DNA of 64,000 bases from Thermoplasmata archaeon (GCA_027315165.1 DAHUYN010000002.1:113041-177040); one strand, 5' to 3'; positions 43,399 to 52,348 are shown, counted from the stretch's first letter. The notes: generated from the letters alone by a model not told the origin. Numbers and translations are program-made.

Positions 43399-43921
43399 GC
43401 CGCGCGCCTGGGTCCTTCCCGACGCCCTCCGTTCCGTCTTTCGGCAGCGGTACGGTCCCGTCCTCGCCGGCGAGGAAGCCGCGCGTCGCATCCGCGGCCT
43501 CGGCCTCTACGCGGCGTGCGGCGACCGTGTGACCGAGACCGCGGTCGCGACCGGGAACCTTCCCCTCGTCGCCCTCGTCGACTACAAGACGCTCCGGCAC
43601 GAGCCTATCGACCCGGCGGCGTTCCGACCGCTCGCGGCCCGCGCGCTCGTTCGGGTCCGCAACCCGGCGGGGATGATCACCGAGGCGCTCCGGTCGGCGG
43701 TGCGCGACCTCATCGCCTCCGGGGGCGGGCTCGTCGAGGTCGACGGCGAGGAGGACCTCGGCGTCCTCGCGCTCCTCGAGTCGCTCCCGCTCGGGGCCAC
43801 CGTTATATACGGCATCCCGGGTGAGGGGGTCTCCTTCGTGACGGTCGACGCCGCCGCCCAGGAACGCGTAAAGCAGCTCATCGCCCGGATGGAAGTGAGG
43901 AGGCTCGACCTTGGACCTTAA
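43364..43921 (+). CDS. GTP-dependent dephospho-CoA kinase (DUF359)
   Basis: A 185-residue DUF359 protein, the archaeal enzyme that phosphorylates dephospho-CoA with GTP in the last step of coenzyme A synthesis. The conserved VALVDYKTLRHEP, VRNPAGMITEAL and VDGEEDLGVLALLESLPLGA stretches are present, ending with VIYGIPGEGVSFVTVD. It overlaps spt4 by 35 bases and rps24e by 11 bases, in the usual archaeal operon order. Confidence 0.9.
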   Translation: MRADDTPSASSEPRAWVLPDALRSVFRQRYGPVLAGEEAARRIRGLGLYAACGDRVTETAVATGNLPLVALVDYKTLRHEPIDPAAFRPLAARALVRVRNPAGMITEALRSAVRDLIASGGGLVEVDGEEDLGVLALLESLPLGATVIYGIPGEGVSFVTVDAAAQERVKQLIARMEVRRLDLGP

Positions 43922-44264
43922 GATCGTCGAGGAGCGCCCGAACCCGCTCCTCAAGCGAACGGAGTACCGGTTCGAGGTCGGACACGCCACCGCCGCGACG
44001 CCCAAGCGCGACGAGGTGCGGGCGGAGCTCGCCAAGGCGTTGAACCAGCCGAAGGACCGCATCGTCATCGAGCGGATACACGCGAAGTTCGGCACGCCGA
44101 AGTCGTTCGGCGAGGCCCACCTCTACCAGTCCAAGGCGGCCCTCGAGGCCACCGTCCGCGAGCACATCTTGGTCCGCAACGGGATCAAGGAGAAGGCCGC
44201 GAAGGCGGTGCCCGGCGCCGCGGCGCCCGAGCCGCCCGCCGCGCCGCCGGCCAAGGGGGCCTGA
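43911..44264 (+). CDS. rps24e: Ribosomal protein S24e
   Basis: A 117-residue S24e. The family core begins ERPNPLLKRTEYRFEVGH and includes VRAELAKALNQPKDRIVIERI, then KFGTPKSFGEAHLYQS. It starts at TTG 43911, the only start option consistent with the core, overlapping the kinase gene by 11 bases. The last 20 residues are an Ala/Pro tail not in most homologues. Confidence 0.95.
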   Translation: MDLKIVEERPNPLLKRTEYRFEVGHATAATPKRDEVRAELAKALNQPKDRIVIERIHAKFGTPKSFGEAHLYQSKAALEATVREHILVRNGIKEKAAKAVPGAAAPEPPAAPPAKGA

Positions 44265-44269
44265 GCGAG

Positions 44270-44458
44270 ATGGCCAAGGCCCGCGTCGGACTCTACACCG
44301 TCAAGGGTGACACGCTCACCCGGACCCACAAGCCGTGCCCCAAGTGCGGGAGCGGCACCTTCCTCGCCGAGCACCGGGACCGGCGCTCCTGCGGGAAGTG
44401 CGGCTACCTCGAGACGAAGGCCGCGCCACCGGCGAAGGGCAAGGGCAAGCCGAGCTGA
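44270..44458 (+). CDS. rps27ae: Ribosomal protein S27ae
   Basis: A 62-residue S27ae with an intact zinc ribbon: CPKCGSGTFLAEHRDRRSCG, followed by KCGYLE. It is the last gene of the operon, five bases after rps24e. A short Lys/Ala/Pro/Gly tail ends the protein. Confidence 0.96.
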   Translation: MAKARVGLYTVKGDTLTRTHKPCPKCGSGTFLAEHRDRRSCGKCGYLETKAAPPAKGKGKPS

Positions 44459-44709
44459 TCGGCTCAAGGACCGTCCGTCGCGACGCCGCTTCGGCGTCCC
44501 GCCCCGCGACACGCGCCGCTCGCTGCGCAGGATCGCCGCGAAGGCGTCTCCGCGTCGCGCCGCTCCCTTCGTGAGGTCGAGGCCCGCCGCCTCGCGCGCG
44601 GCCCGGGCCGGAACCCCGGGTCGTCGACGCACCGGGCCGAGCTCCTCCGACGCGCCGTCGTCGGAGGACGACGAAGCCGGGCCGGCGCGGCCTCGAGGTC
44701 ACGCCCCCT
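44459..44709. other. Intergenic stretch between convergent genes
   Basis: Some 250 bases of GC-rich sequence between the S27ae stop and the CADD-type oxygenase stop. I see no gene, RNA or repeat. A short inverted pair (GCGCGGCC-like runs) is within what this composition gives by chance. Confidence 0.4.
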
Positions 44710-45366
44710 TCAGGGCGTGAACTCGTCGAGGAAGTCCCACCAGGCGCCGAGGGCGAGTCGCGCGCCCTCGAGGGCCTGGCGACGGGCCGTCGGCGACGAC
44801 GCCATCCTCGCCCGGAGCAGCTCGCGCTCCGCGCCCGAGTGGGCGACGTCCGCCGACTCGTGGACGGTGAAGAACCGGAGCGCCTCGGGGGAGTTCAGCC
44901 CGTAGTGGGCCCGGAGGCCCCGAGCCTTCTCGCGCGCCACCTCCGGGAAGATCGACTCGTAGGAGTAGAGGGCCCCGAGGCCGCCCGCGACCGGGCCACG
45001 GACCGCGCTCCGCTCGTAGGCGGCGCAGAGGGCCCGGGTCCCGCCAAGACGCCGGTGGGGCTCGCGCGCCGGGTCGGGGGCGCCGATCGCCGTCGTGAAC
45101 CGGCGCCAGAGCTCGGGGTGCGTCGGGTCGCGGCCCTCCTCGTCGACGAGGTTCTCGAGCAGGACGCGGCGCCGCTCCCCGTCGGTCTCCTTCGCGTAGA
45201 CGCCCGCGACGTACCGCGGGAAGTTCGCCTCGAAGTGGTAGTACTGACCGGCATACGCCTGGAGGTTCGCGAGCGGGAGCTCCCCGTGGCTCCAGGCCTG
45301 GTAGAACGGATGCTTGAGCAGGTGCCGGCGGTGGATCTCGCGGTCGAGTCGGTCGGTCGGGTCCAT
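44710..45366 (-). CDS. CADD/PqqC-type iron oxygenase (TenA fold)
   Basis: A 218-residue all-helical protein of the TenA/PqqC/CADD superfamily. YYHFEANFPRYVAGVYAK and the late HESADVAHSGAERELL carry the Glu and His residues expected of a diiron site. This set (E...H...H) matches CADD rather than TenA, which has a Cys instead. CADD of Chlamydia makes p-aminobenzoate from its own tyrosine, so a folate/methanopterin-precursor role is possible here, but unproven. The start ATG is at 45366. It stands alone, convergent with the ribosomal operon. Confidence 0.75.
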   Translation of the reverse strand: MDPTDRLDREIHRRHLLKHPFYQAWSHGELPLANLQAYAGQYYHFEANFPRYVAGVYAKETDGERRRVLLENLVDEEGRDPTHPELWRRFTTAIGAPDPAREPHRRLGGTRALCAAYERSAVRGPVAGGLGALYSYESIFPEVAREKARGLRAHYGLNSPEALRFFTVHESADVAHSGAERELLRARMASSPTARRQALEGARLALGAWWDFLDEFTP

Positions 45367-45500
45367 GCGAGGCCCGACCGTCGCGCGGCTTCTATGCCTT
45401 TCGTTACCTCACGCCACCGCCCTCGTCAGGGACCGGGGGCGTCCCGGGGGCCGCAACGCTTACCTACCGCCGTCCTAACGACACGGTCAGCCGCCTCAAC

Positions 45501-45577
45501 GGGCCCGTAGTATAGCTTGGACATCACAGAGGCCTCCGGAGCCTCGGACCCGGGTTCGAATCCCGGCGGGCCCGCCA
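45501..45577 (+). tRNA. tRNA-Arg (anticodon CCG), CCA encoded
   Basis: A 74-base cloverleaf plus encoded CCA. The acceptor stem pairs GGGCCCG (45501-45507) with CGGGCCC (45567-45573), followed by G and CCA. The anticodon arm is GAGGC-CTCCGGA-GCCTC, so the anticodon is CCG (Arg, codon CGG). The T arm is CCGGG-TTCGAAT-CCCGG. No intron is seen. A GCTTACC patch some 35 bases upstream may be its promoter. Confidence 0.93.
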
Positions 45578-45644
45578 TCCGTCCGCCGTCGGGGGGCCGT
45601 TCCCGGGCGCCCGGCGACCGTCCGGACCCCCCCGCGCCGCCGGC

Positions 45645-46025
45645 TCAGCCGATCCAGTTCCAGAAGTCGTCCTGCCAGAGGTCGGCGGTTTCCCGAATGT
45701 GCCGCAGCGGGACGGGCCGCAGCCCGGCGCGCCTCGCCTCATCGAAGCGCCGTCGTAGCTCCTCGACCGGCTCGTTCGAGAGCCGGTCGAGGGTGCCTCG
45801 GAGGTCGTGCGCGAGACCGAGGTCGAGCGGGCGCTCCGGGTGCCGGACGATCAGGCGGTAGTGGTGCGCGCCGGAGCCCTCGACCCGAAGCACCTGCCAG
45901 GTGAGCGGCTCCCGACGCACTCGAGCGAGCTCGAAGGCGGCGAGATTGCCGAGCGCCTCGGCCACGAACGGCTCGTTCGCCAGGCCCTGAACGAGATGGA
46001 GGTCGACCTCGAGTCCCCGGTGCAT
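45645..46025 (-). CDS. Small hypothetical protein
   Basis: A 126-residue soluble protein from ATG 46025 (MHRGLEVDLHLVQGLANEPF). I do not recognise it. The middle is LARVRREPLTWQVLRVEGSG, then HHYRLIVRHPERPLDLG, an alpha/beta pattern with no catalytic motif. A TTG at 46040 would add five residues. It lies between tRNA-Arg and the MFS pump on the pump strand; the gap of 63 bases to the pump stop allows cotranscription. The coding call rests on the balanced protein composition and is moderate. Confidence 0.5.
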   Translation of the reverse strand: MHRGLEVDLHLVQGLANEPFVAEALGNLAAFELARVRREPLTWQVLRVEGSGAHHYRLIVRHPERPLDLGLAHDLRGTLDRLSNEPVEELRRRFDEARRAGLRPVPLRHIRETADLWQDDFWNWIG

Positions 46026-46088
46026 GGAGAGCGTAGCCAACCGTGGCGAATGAGCTGAGCGGCCCCGGGACCGGAGGGGCCCGAGGCG

Positions 46089-47942
46089 TTACGGGGAGAT
46101 CGGATCCGTCCGTTCCGGCGCCGTCCCTCGTGGGGACTCTCCCGTCGGTACCGGCTCGACGCGCGAGGTCGTGCCCCGCGTCCCCTCCGCGCGAGGCGCG
46201 AGCGGCTCGTCGCGGGTCGGCGTCTCCGGGTCGCGGTGGACGTACCGCTCGCCTCGCAGGAAGGAGATAGCGGCCCCGAGGAGGGTGATGATACCCGCGA
46301 ACAGGAACGCTCCCCGGAGACCCTGCAGGAAGGCGGGCGCGAGCGCTCCGGGGAAGAACGTCGTCGACGTGAGGCGGGCCGTGACCGCGGGTGTGATCTG
46401 CGAGGGGTCCCACCCGGGGACCCCAGCGGCGACCTCGAGGAGGGTCCCGACCGGGTTGTAGCCCAGGAAGGCCGCGAAGAGCGAGTCCGTCGGGTTCGCC
46501 TGCGCGAGCCCGGCGAGGATGGGGCCATCCGGGGAACCGACCCCGAGGCCCGCGAGGGCGCTTCCGACCGAGCTCGAGAGGCCGCCCGCGAGCCCGCCGA
46601 TGACGATCGTGAAGAAGAAGACGAGCGAGAGCTGCTGGCCGGCGTTCTGCAGCGTCGCGAGCATGCCGGCGGAGACGCCGCGATGGCGCGCCGGGACGGC
46701 GTTCATCACCGCGGCCGCGTTCGGGGCGGCGAACATCCCCATCCCGCAGCCCTGGACGAAGAGGAGGCCCCCGACCGCGGGGTAGCTGAAGTTGTAGGGC
46801 ACGAGGAGGAACAGGAAGAACGTTGTCGCGGCGATCATCATCCCGACCGTCGCGAGCGTCCGCGCGCCCTGGCGGTCGGAGAGGTGCCCGCTCAGGGGAC
46901 CCGCGACGAGGAAGCCCGCGAGCAGGGGGATCATGTAGACCCCGGACCAGAACGGCGTGCTCGAGAACGAGTAGCCGTGCAGCGGGAGCCAGATCCCCTG
47001 GAACCAGATGATCAGGAGGAGCATCATCCCCCCTCGGGCGAGCGAGCCGAGGAAGGCGGCGAGCGCGCCGGCGGTGAACGCGCGCCGGCGGAACAGGGAG
47101 AGGCGGAACATCGGCTCCGCGACTCGACGCTCGACGAACGGGAACGCCGCGAGGAGCGCGACCCCGAGCCCGATGGCCCCCCAGACGTAGGGGCTCCCCC
47201 AGCCCATCGAGGAGCTTCCGTAGGGCAACAGCGTGTAGGTGAGCCCGAGGAGAAGGAGCGTCAGCCCGCCCGCGAAGAGGGCGTTCCCGGCGAGGTCGAG
47301 CCGCTCGCCCCGTCGGGGCGGGTGGAGGTCGCGGAGGCGGTAGTAGGCCCAGACGGTGCCGAACAGGCCGACGGGGACGTTGACGACGAAGACGATCCGC
47401 CAGGTCGGCAGCGTGAGCCCGCCCAGGTGGAGGTCGGGGATCGCGGCGAGGACCCCGCCGATGATGAGCCCGAGGAGGGAGCCGCCGATGAACGCGACCT
47501 GATTGATCCCGAGCGCCTTCCCGCGCTCCTCCGCCGGGAACGCGTCGGTGAGGAGCGCGGCGGAGTTCGCGAACAGGAACGCGGCCCCGACGGCCTGCAG
47601 GAGACGGAAGCCGACGAGCTCCCAGGCGCCCGTGTTCCCCGAGTTGGGGGTCAGGAACAGCAGCACCGAGCCGGTCGTGAAGACCGCGAACCCGAGGTTG
47701 TAAACGCGGGCCCTCCCGTAGATGTCGGCCAGACGCCCGGCGTTGACGAGCAAGACGGCCGTCACGACGCCGTAGCCGAGGAGCAGCCAGATCAGGATCG
47801 CGAAGCTCGAGGCGTCGAACGGGTTCACGCCGAGACCGCGGAAGATCACCGGGATCGAGATCAGGAGGATCGTCCCGTTGATCGAGGCCATCAGGCCGCC
47901 GATCGTCGTGTTCGAGAGGACGACCCACTTGTAGGCGACCAC
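46089..47942 (-). CDS. MFS drug-efflux transporter, DHA2 (14-helix) type
   Basis: A 617-residue transporter starting at GTG 47942 (VAYKWVVLSNTTIGGLMASI). It has about 14 membrane helices. The first loop motif GRLADIYGRARVYNLG is the MFS motif A, and SLLGLIIGGVLAAI resembles motif C of drug/H+ antiporters. The second half has SGHLSDRQGARTLATVG. DHA2 pumps expel drugs, dyes or metabolites with protons. The last 70 residues are a charged, low-complexity tail (RDEPLAPRAEGTRGTT). The proton-motive force could be fed by the P3A ATPase transcribed divergently. Confidence 0.9.
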   Translation of the reverse strand: MVAYKWVVLSNTTIGGLMASINGTILLISIPVIFRGLGVNPFDASSFAILIWLLLGYGVVTAVLLVNAGRLADIYGRARVYNLGFAVFTTGSVLLFLTPNSGNTGAWELVGFRLLQAVGAAFLFANSAALLTDAFPAEERGKALGINQVAFIGGSLLGLIIGGVLAAIPDLHLGGLTLPTWRIVFVVNVPVGLFGTVWAYYRLRDLHPPRRGERLDLAGNALFAGGLTLLLLGLTYTLLPYGSSSMGWGSPYVWGAIGLGVALLAAFPFVERRVAEPMFRLSLFRRRAFTAGALAAFLGSLARGGMMLLLIIWFQGIWLPLHGYSFSSTPFWSGVYMIPLLAGFLVAGPLSGHLSDRQGARTLATVGMMIAATTFFLFLLVPYNFSYPAVGGLLFVQGCGMGMFAAPNAAAVMNAVPARHRGVSAGMLATLQNAGQQLSLVFFFTIVIGGLAGGLSSSVGSALAGLGVGSPDGPILAGLAQANPTDSLFAAFLGYNPVGTLLEVAAGVPGWDPSQITPAVTARLTSTTFFPGALAPAFLQGLRGAFLFAGIITLLGAAISFLRGERYVHRDPETPTRDEPLAPRAEGTRGTTSRVEPVPTGESPRGTAPERTDPISP

Positions 47943-48223
47943 GGGGCTCTCCGGGCGTCAGCGCGCCCGACGGGCGGAGCGGACCGCGCGCGCCGCGCCC
48001 GCCGTACGGCCGATCCCGTAGGCCCTCGGCGATACGGGAGGCGGGGCGCTCGAGGCGCCGGTGACGCGGCCCTTCGATGACACGGTGCCGTTCACCCCAG
48101 CTCGGGAGATAAGTTGTCTCCAGGCCCCGGGGGGCGAACGGCGACCGAGGTCTCGAGGCACGCCGCCCCCTCGGGCCGCGGCCGGAGTGGCCCGTTAAGG
48201 CCGAGCCGGCGCTGGCCGACCCG

Positions 48224-50635
48224 ATGTACCTCGAGGCGGCGCCGGTCGCGGCGACGGGCCCGTCGCCCGCTCCCGCCGAGGGCCTGAGCACCGAGGAGGC
48301 CTCGAGGCGGCTCGCCCGCGTCGGGCCCAACGAGATCCCCGAGGCTCCTCCGAGGCTCCTTCGGGACCTCCTGCGACGGTTCTGGGGCCCGGTGGCGTGG
48401 ATGCTCGAGGCGGCCCTCGTCCTCGAGGTCCTTCTCGGCAAGGTGCCGGAGGCGTTGATCCTCGTCTTCCTCCTCGTCTTCAACGCCGTCCTGGCGCAGC
48501 TGCAGGAGCAGCGGGCTCGCAAGGCGCTCGAGCTGCTCCGACACCGGCTTCGCGTCTCGGCCCGCGTCCGGCGGGACGGCGCCTGGCGGTCGATCGCGGC
48601 CCGCGAGCTCGTGCCGGGGGACGTCATCCACCTTCGGATGGGGGACATCGTCCCCGCCGACTGCACGCTCCGCGACGGCGAGGTCGAGGTCGACCAGGCG
48701 ACGATCACGGGCGAGTCGACGCCGGTCCCGGGCCTTTCCGGCTCGCGGCTCTTCTCGAGCTCGGTCGTGCGGCGCGGCGAGGCGACCGGCGAAGTGACCG
48801 CGACCGGCAGCCAGAGCTTCTACGGGCGCACGGCGGACCTCGTGCGGAGCGCCCGCGACGTGAGCCACCTCGAGAGCCTTCTGTTCTCGATCGTCCGCTA
48901 CCTCGTCAGCCTCGACACCGTCCTCGCGGCCGTCGTCGTCGTCGTCGCGTCGCTCAGGGGCGTCGCGCTCACCGAGGTCCTGCCGTTCGTCCTGATCCTG
49001 CTCATCGCGTCGGTCCCGGCGGCGATGCCGGCGACGTTCACGATCGCGAACGCCGTCGAGTCGCGGCGGCTGGTCGAGCAGGGGGTCCTCGTCACCGGAC
49101 TCACGGCCGTCCAGGAGGCCGCGAGCATGGACGTCCTCTGCGTCGACAAGACCGGGACCCTCACCGAGGGTCGGGAGTCGCTCTCCGTCGTCGCCCCCTG
49201 GGGGGAAGCGGCCGAGGCCGAAACGCTCGCCCTCGCGATCGCCGCCTGCGACGCCTCGACCGGCGACTCGATCGACCTCGCGCTCCTCGCGGAGGCGGAG
49301 CGCCGGGGCGTGCGCTCGCCCGCCCGAGAGCGCTTCGTGCCGTTCGACCCCGAGCGGAAGCGCTCGGAGGCGTTCGTCCTCCTCGACGGGGTCCGGCACC
49401 AGGTCGTCCTCGGCTCCCCGAGCGTGATCGCCGGGCTCTGTGGCGGGGAGCCGCCGGGACTCCCCGAGGCCGTGCAGCGTCTGTCGGAGGGCGGCGCGCG
49501 GGTCCTCGCCGTCGCCTCCGGCGCGAGCGCGCCGCTCCGCCTCCGGGGCCTGCTCGCCCTCTCCGACCCGCCCCGGTCCGACGCGGCGGAGCTGATCCGG
49601 TCGCTGCGCCGGCTGGGGGTCCGCGTCGTGATGCTCACGGGGGACACGCCGATGACCGCGAGGGCCGTCGCGCACCGTGTCGGTCTCGGAGAGGGACGGA
49701 TCGGAGAGCGGGGCGACCTCGCGGAGGACCCCGCGTCCTACGACGGGTTCGCGGGCGTCTATCCCGAGGACAAGTACCGCCTCGTGCAGGAGCTTCAGCG
49801 AGACCACCACGTCGTCGGGATGACCGGCGACGGGGTCAACGACGCCCCGGCGCTCAAGCAGGCGGAGGTCGGGATCGCGGTGGCGAGCGCCACCGACGTC
49901 GCGCGGGCCTCGGCCAAGCTCGTCCTCACGCGACCGGGTCTCTCCGACATCGTCAACGCGGTCACGGGGGGACGGGCCGTCTACCGGCGCATGCTCACCT
50001 GGACGCTCAACAAGATCTCGAAGAACTTCGAGCAGGTCTTCCTCCTCACCGGCGGCTTCCTCGCCGCCGGGGTCTTCGTCACGAGCCCGTTCCTGATCCT
50101 GCTGATGGTCTTCGCCAACGACTTCGTCTCGATGTCCGTCGGCTCGGACAATGTGACGGTCTCGGACGCCCCGGACCGCTGGAGCGTTCGCGAGATCGTC
50201 GCGGTCGCCGCGCTCGTCGGCGGGCTCTGGCTCACCGTCTCGTTCTCGCTGCTCTACTGGGCCCTAAACGTCGCCCACCTCGCCGCGGGCCCGCTCCAGA
50301 CGTTCTTCTTCGTCTACCTCGTCCTCGGCTCCCAGGCGACCCTCTTCGTGATGCGCGAGCGGGGGCGGTTGTGGAGCTCGCGGCCGTCGACGCCGCTCCT
50401 CCTCTCCGTCGTTGGCGACGTGGCGGTCGTCGCCACGCTCGCCATCACGGGGACGCTCATGGTGCCGATCTCGGCGGGGCGGGTCCTCGGCCTGCTCGCC
50501 GTCGTGGTCCCGGCGGCCCTCCTCATCGACGCGGCGAAGGTCGCCTTCATCCGATGGAGCGGCGCCTTCGGCCCCGAGTCCAGGCTCGTCTCCCGCCCCC
50601 CGCACCGCGCCGAGCCCGTCCCGACGGCGCGCTGA
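48224..50635 (+). CDS. P3A-type proton-pumping ATPase
   Basis: An 803-residue P-type ATPase. The phosphorylated Asp308 is in VDKTGTLTEG, with TITGESTPVPG (actuator) and MTGDGVNDAPALKQAEVGIAV (hinge) intact. The membrane motif LLIASVPAAMPA points to the P3A (plasma-membrane H+-ATPase) group, where metal pumps have CPC. Ten helices fit. It exports protons at the cost of ATP. CCGTTAAGG at 48192-48200 is a plausible TATA box. It diverges from the MFS pump. Confidence 0.92.
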   Translation: MYLEAAPVAATGPSPAPAEGLSTEEASRRLARVGPNEIPEAPPRLLRDLLRRFWGPVAWMLEAALVLEVLLGKVPEALILVFLLVFNAVLAQLQEQRARKALELLRHRLRVSARVRRDGAWRSIAARELVPGDVIHLRMGDIVPADCTLRDGEVEVDQATITGESTPVPGLSGSRLFSSSVVRRGEATGEVTATGSQSFYGRTADLVRSARDVSHLESLLFSIVRYLVSLDTVLAAVVVVVASLRGVALTEVLPFVLILLIASVPAAMPATFTIANAVESRRLVEQGVLVTGLTAVQEAASMDVLCVDKTGTLTEGRESLSVVAPWGEAAEAETLALAIAACDASTGDSIDLALLAEAERRGVRSPARERFVPFDPERKRSEAFVLLDGVRHQVVLGSPSVIAGLCGGEPPGLPEAVQRLSEGGARVLAVASGASAPLRLRGLLALSDPPRSDAAELIRSLRRLGVRVVMLTGDTPMTARAVAHRVGLGEGRIGERGDLAEDPASYDGFAGVYPEDKYRLVQELQRDHHVVGMTGDGVNDAPALKQAEVGIAVASATDVARASAKLVLTRPGLSDIVNAVTGGRAVYRRMLTWTLNKISKNFEQVFLLTGGFLAAGVFVTSPFLILLMVFANDFVSMSVGSDNVTVSDAPDRWSVREIVAVAALVGGLWLTVSFSLLYWALNVAHLAAGPLQTFFFVYLVLGSQATLFVMRERGRLWSSRPSTPLLLSVVGDVAVVATLAITGTLMVPISAGRVLGLLAVVVPAALLIDAAKVAFIRWSGAFGPESRLVSRPPHRAEPVPTAR

Positions 50636-50728
50636 GCCCCGGGTCCGCCCCGCGGTCGGGCCGCGACGGGACCCGGCCCTCGGGCCTCGGATTCGGGGGC
50701 GCCCCGCGAGCCCGGCCCCGCCGTGAGT

Positions 50729-50760
50729 GTTACGATTCTGAAAAACGCCATAACGTTATG
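50729..50760 (+). promoter_or_regulatory. Probable NikR operator before the nickel permease
   Basis: An AT-rich island in GC-rich DNA. It holds an inverted pair GTTACG (50729-50734) and CATAAC (50749-50754), 14 bases apart, and the second half is itself part of a perfect 12-base palindrome CATAACGTTATG (50749-50760). E. coli NikR binds GTATGA-N16-TCATAC, a similar half-site length and spacing. The site lies 60-91 bases before the permease ATG and may overlap the TATA box, giving repression by nickel. Operator function is inferred from position and symmetry. Confidence 0.6.
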
Positions 50761-50819
50761 TCGGCGGGCGCGCTGCGAACCCCGTGGGGACGGCGGCACG
50801 CGGTTCGCCCGGACGGGCG

Positions 50820-51896
50820 ATGCTCTCGCGGGGCGAGAAGGCGCGGATCGTCGCGCTCTACGTCGCCATCCTCGGGGTCACGGTCGTCGCGTTCGCGCTG
50901 CTGTTCGTGTTCGCCGGTTCGGCCGACACGAGGGCGAGCGCCGGTCCCGCGGTCGCGTTCGCCGGGCTCGGCATCGCGGCGTACGTCTTCGGGGTCCGCC
51001 ACGGTGTCGACGCCGACCACATCGCGGCGATCGACAACACGACCCGCAAGCTCCTGCAGGACGAGCAGCGGCCGCTCACCGTCGGCACGTGGTTCTCGCT
51101 CGGCCACTCGACGATCGTGGTCGGGCTCATCGTCCTCCTCGTCTTCGCGACGCAGTCGGTCGAGGCGTACCTTCCCTCCCTCCGGAGCACCGGGAACCTC
51201 ATCGGCACCGCCGTCTCGGGGGTCTTTCTCTTCCTCATCGGGCTCGTCAACGTCGTGATCGTCCTCGAGGTCTACCGGATCTTCCAGGGGCTCAAGCGGG
51301 GACGCTACAGCGAGACCGAGCTCGAGGAGCAGCTGACCAAGCGCGGGTTCCTCAACCGGTTCTTCGGCCGGATGTTCCGGCTCGTCCGAAGCCCGCGGCA
51401 GGTCTACCCGATCGGGCTCCTGTTCGGCCTCGGGTTCGACACCGCGAGCGAGATCGCGCTCATCGCGATCGCGGTCGGGGTCTCGGTGAGCGTTCCGTTC
51501 TACTACGTGCTCGTGCTCCCGCTCCTGTTCACCTGCGGGATGGTCCTCGTCGACACGACCGACGGGATCACGATGCGCCTGGCCTACGGCTGGGCGTTCC
51601 TCAAGCCGATCCGCAAGATCTACTACAACCTCACCGTCACCGTGATCTCGGTCCTCGTCGCCTTCGTCATCGGCGGCGTCGAGCTGCTCTCGGTCCTCAC
51701 GAACGAGCTCGGGCTCCACGGCGGCCTCTGGTCCGACGTCGGCACTCTCAGCTTCGAGGACCTCGGTTTTGCCATCGTCGCCCTGTTCGGGGTCACCTGG
51801 GGCGCCGCCGCGCTCTATTACCGCTACCGGCGCTACGACGACATCCCGTTCGGGGCCCCTGCGACGCCCCCGATCGCGCCCGAGGGCTCCCCGTGA
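50820..51896 (+). CDS. Nickel/cobalt permease of the NiCoT family
   Basis: A 358-residue membrane permease with about eight helices. The family signature is RHGVDADHIAAIDNTTRK (the H-x4-D-H motif that binds the metal). FSLGHSTIVVGL and FGLGFDTASEIALIAIA are the other conserved motifs. It takes up Ni2+ and perhaps Co2+. The start ATG 50820 (MLSRGEKARIV) fits; an earlier GTG is not needed. Its stop overlaps the NikR start by four bases. Confidence 0.92.
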   Translation: MLSRGEKARIVALYVAILGVTVVAFALLFVFAGSADTRASAGPAVAFAGLGIAAYVFGVRHGVDADHIAAIDNTTRKLLQDEQRPLTVGTWFSLGHSTIVVGLIVLLVFATQSVEAYLPSLRSTGNLIGTAVSGVFLFLIGLVNVVIVLEVYRIFQGLKRGRYSETELEEQLTKRGFLNRFFGRMFRLVRSPRQVYPIGLLFGLGFDTASEIALIAIAVGVSVSVPFYYVLVLPLLFTCGMVLVDTTDGITMRLAYGWAFLKPIRKIYYNLTVTVISVLVAFVIGGVELLSVLTNELGLHGGLWSDVGTLSFEDLGFAIVALFGVTWGAAALYYRYRRYDDIPFGAPATPPIAPEGSP

Positions 51897-52348
51897 GGCG
51901 AGGCGTCGTCCGGCTCGGGATCTCGCTCGACGCCGACCTGCGGGAGGCGCTCGACCGGTGGGTCGAGGACCGCGAGGCGGGGAGCCGCTCCGACGCGGTC
52001 CGCTACCTGGTCCGCAAGGAGCTTGCGGAGAAGCGGCTCGCCGACCCCGAGGCCGACGCCGTAGGCACCGTCACGCTGCTGTACCGGCACGACGACACGA
52101 ACGTCCTCAAGCGGCTCACCGCGGCCGAGCATCGCTGGGGCGCGCACGTGCGCGCCTCGACGCACATCCACCTGAGCGGCGGGGCCTGCGTCGAGGCGCT
52201 GATCCTCGTCGGGCGGCGGGCGGAGCTCGAGCGGGCCGCGGACGACCTCAAGGGCGTCAAGGGGGTCCTCCAGGGCCGCTTCGACACGATCACTCCGGCC
52301 CTCGCGGGCGGGGCGACGGAGCACAAGCACCCGCACCGCCACGACTAG
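51893..52348 (+). CDS. nikR: Nickel-responsive regulator NikR
   Basis: A 151-residue NikR, starting at GTG 51893 inside the permease stop. The N-terminal ribbon-helix-helix is VRLGISLDADLREALDRW with RSDAVRYLVRKEL. The ACT-like domain keeps all four high-affinity nickel ligands: His80, His91, His93 and Cys99 (STHIHLSGGAC), with the family spacing. The last residues EHKHPHRHD form a His-rich tail. It represses nickel uptake when nickel is bound. It is cotranscribed with the permease, so it controls its own synthesis through the site at 50.7 kb. Confidence 0.95.
   Translation: MRRGVVRLGISLDADLREALDRWVEDREAGSRSDAVRYLVRKELAEKRLADPEADAVGTVTLLYRHDDTNVLKRLTAAEHRWGAHVRASTHIHLSGGACVEALILVGRRAELERAADDLKGVKGVLQGRFDTITPALAGGATEHKHPHRHD

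Noticed and set aside
45739..48708. 989-residue minus-strand frame through the MFS and ATPase region
   Set aside because: It overlaps real genes in another frame and has no recognisable motif.
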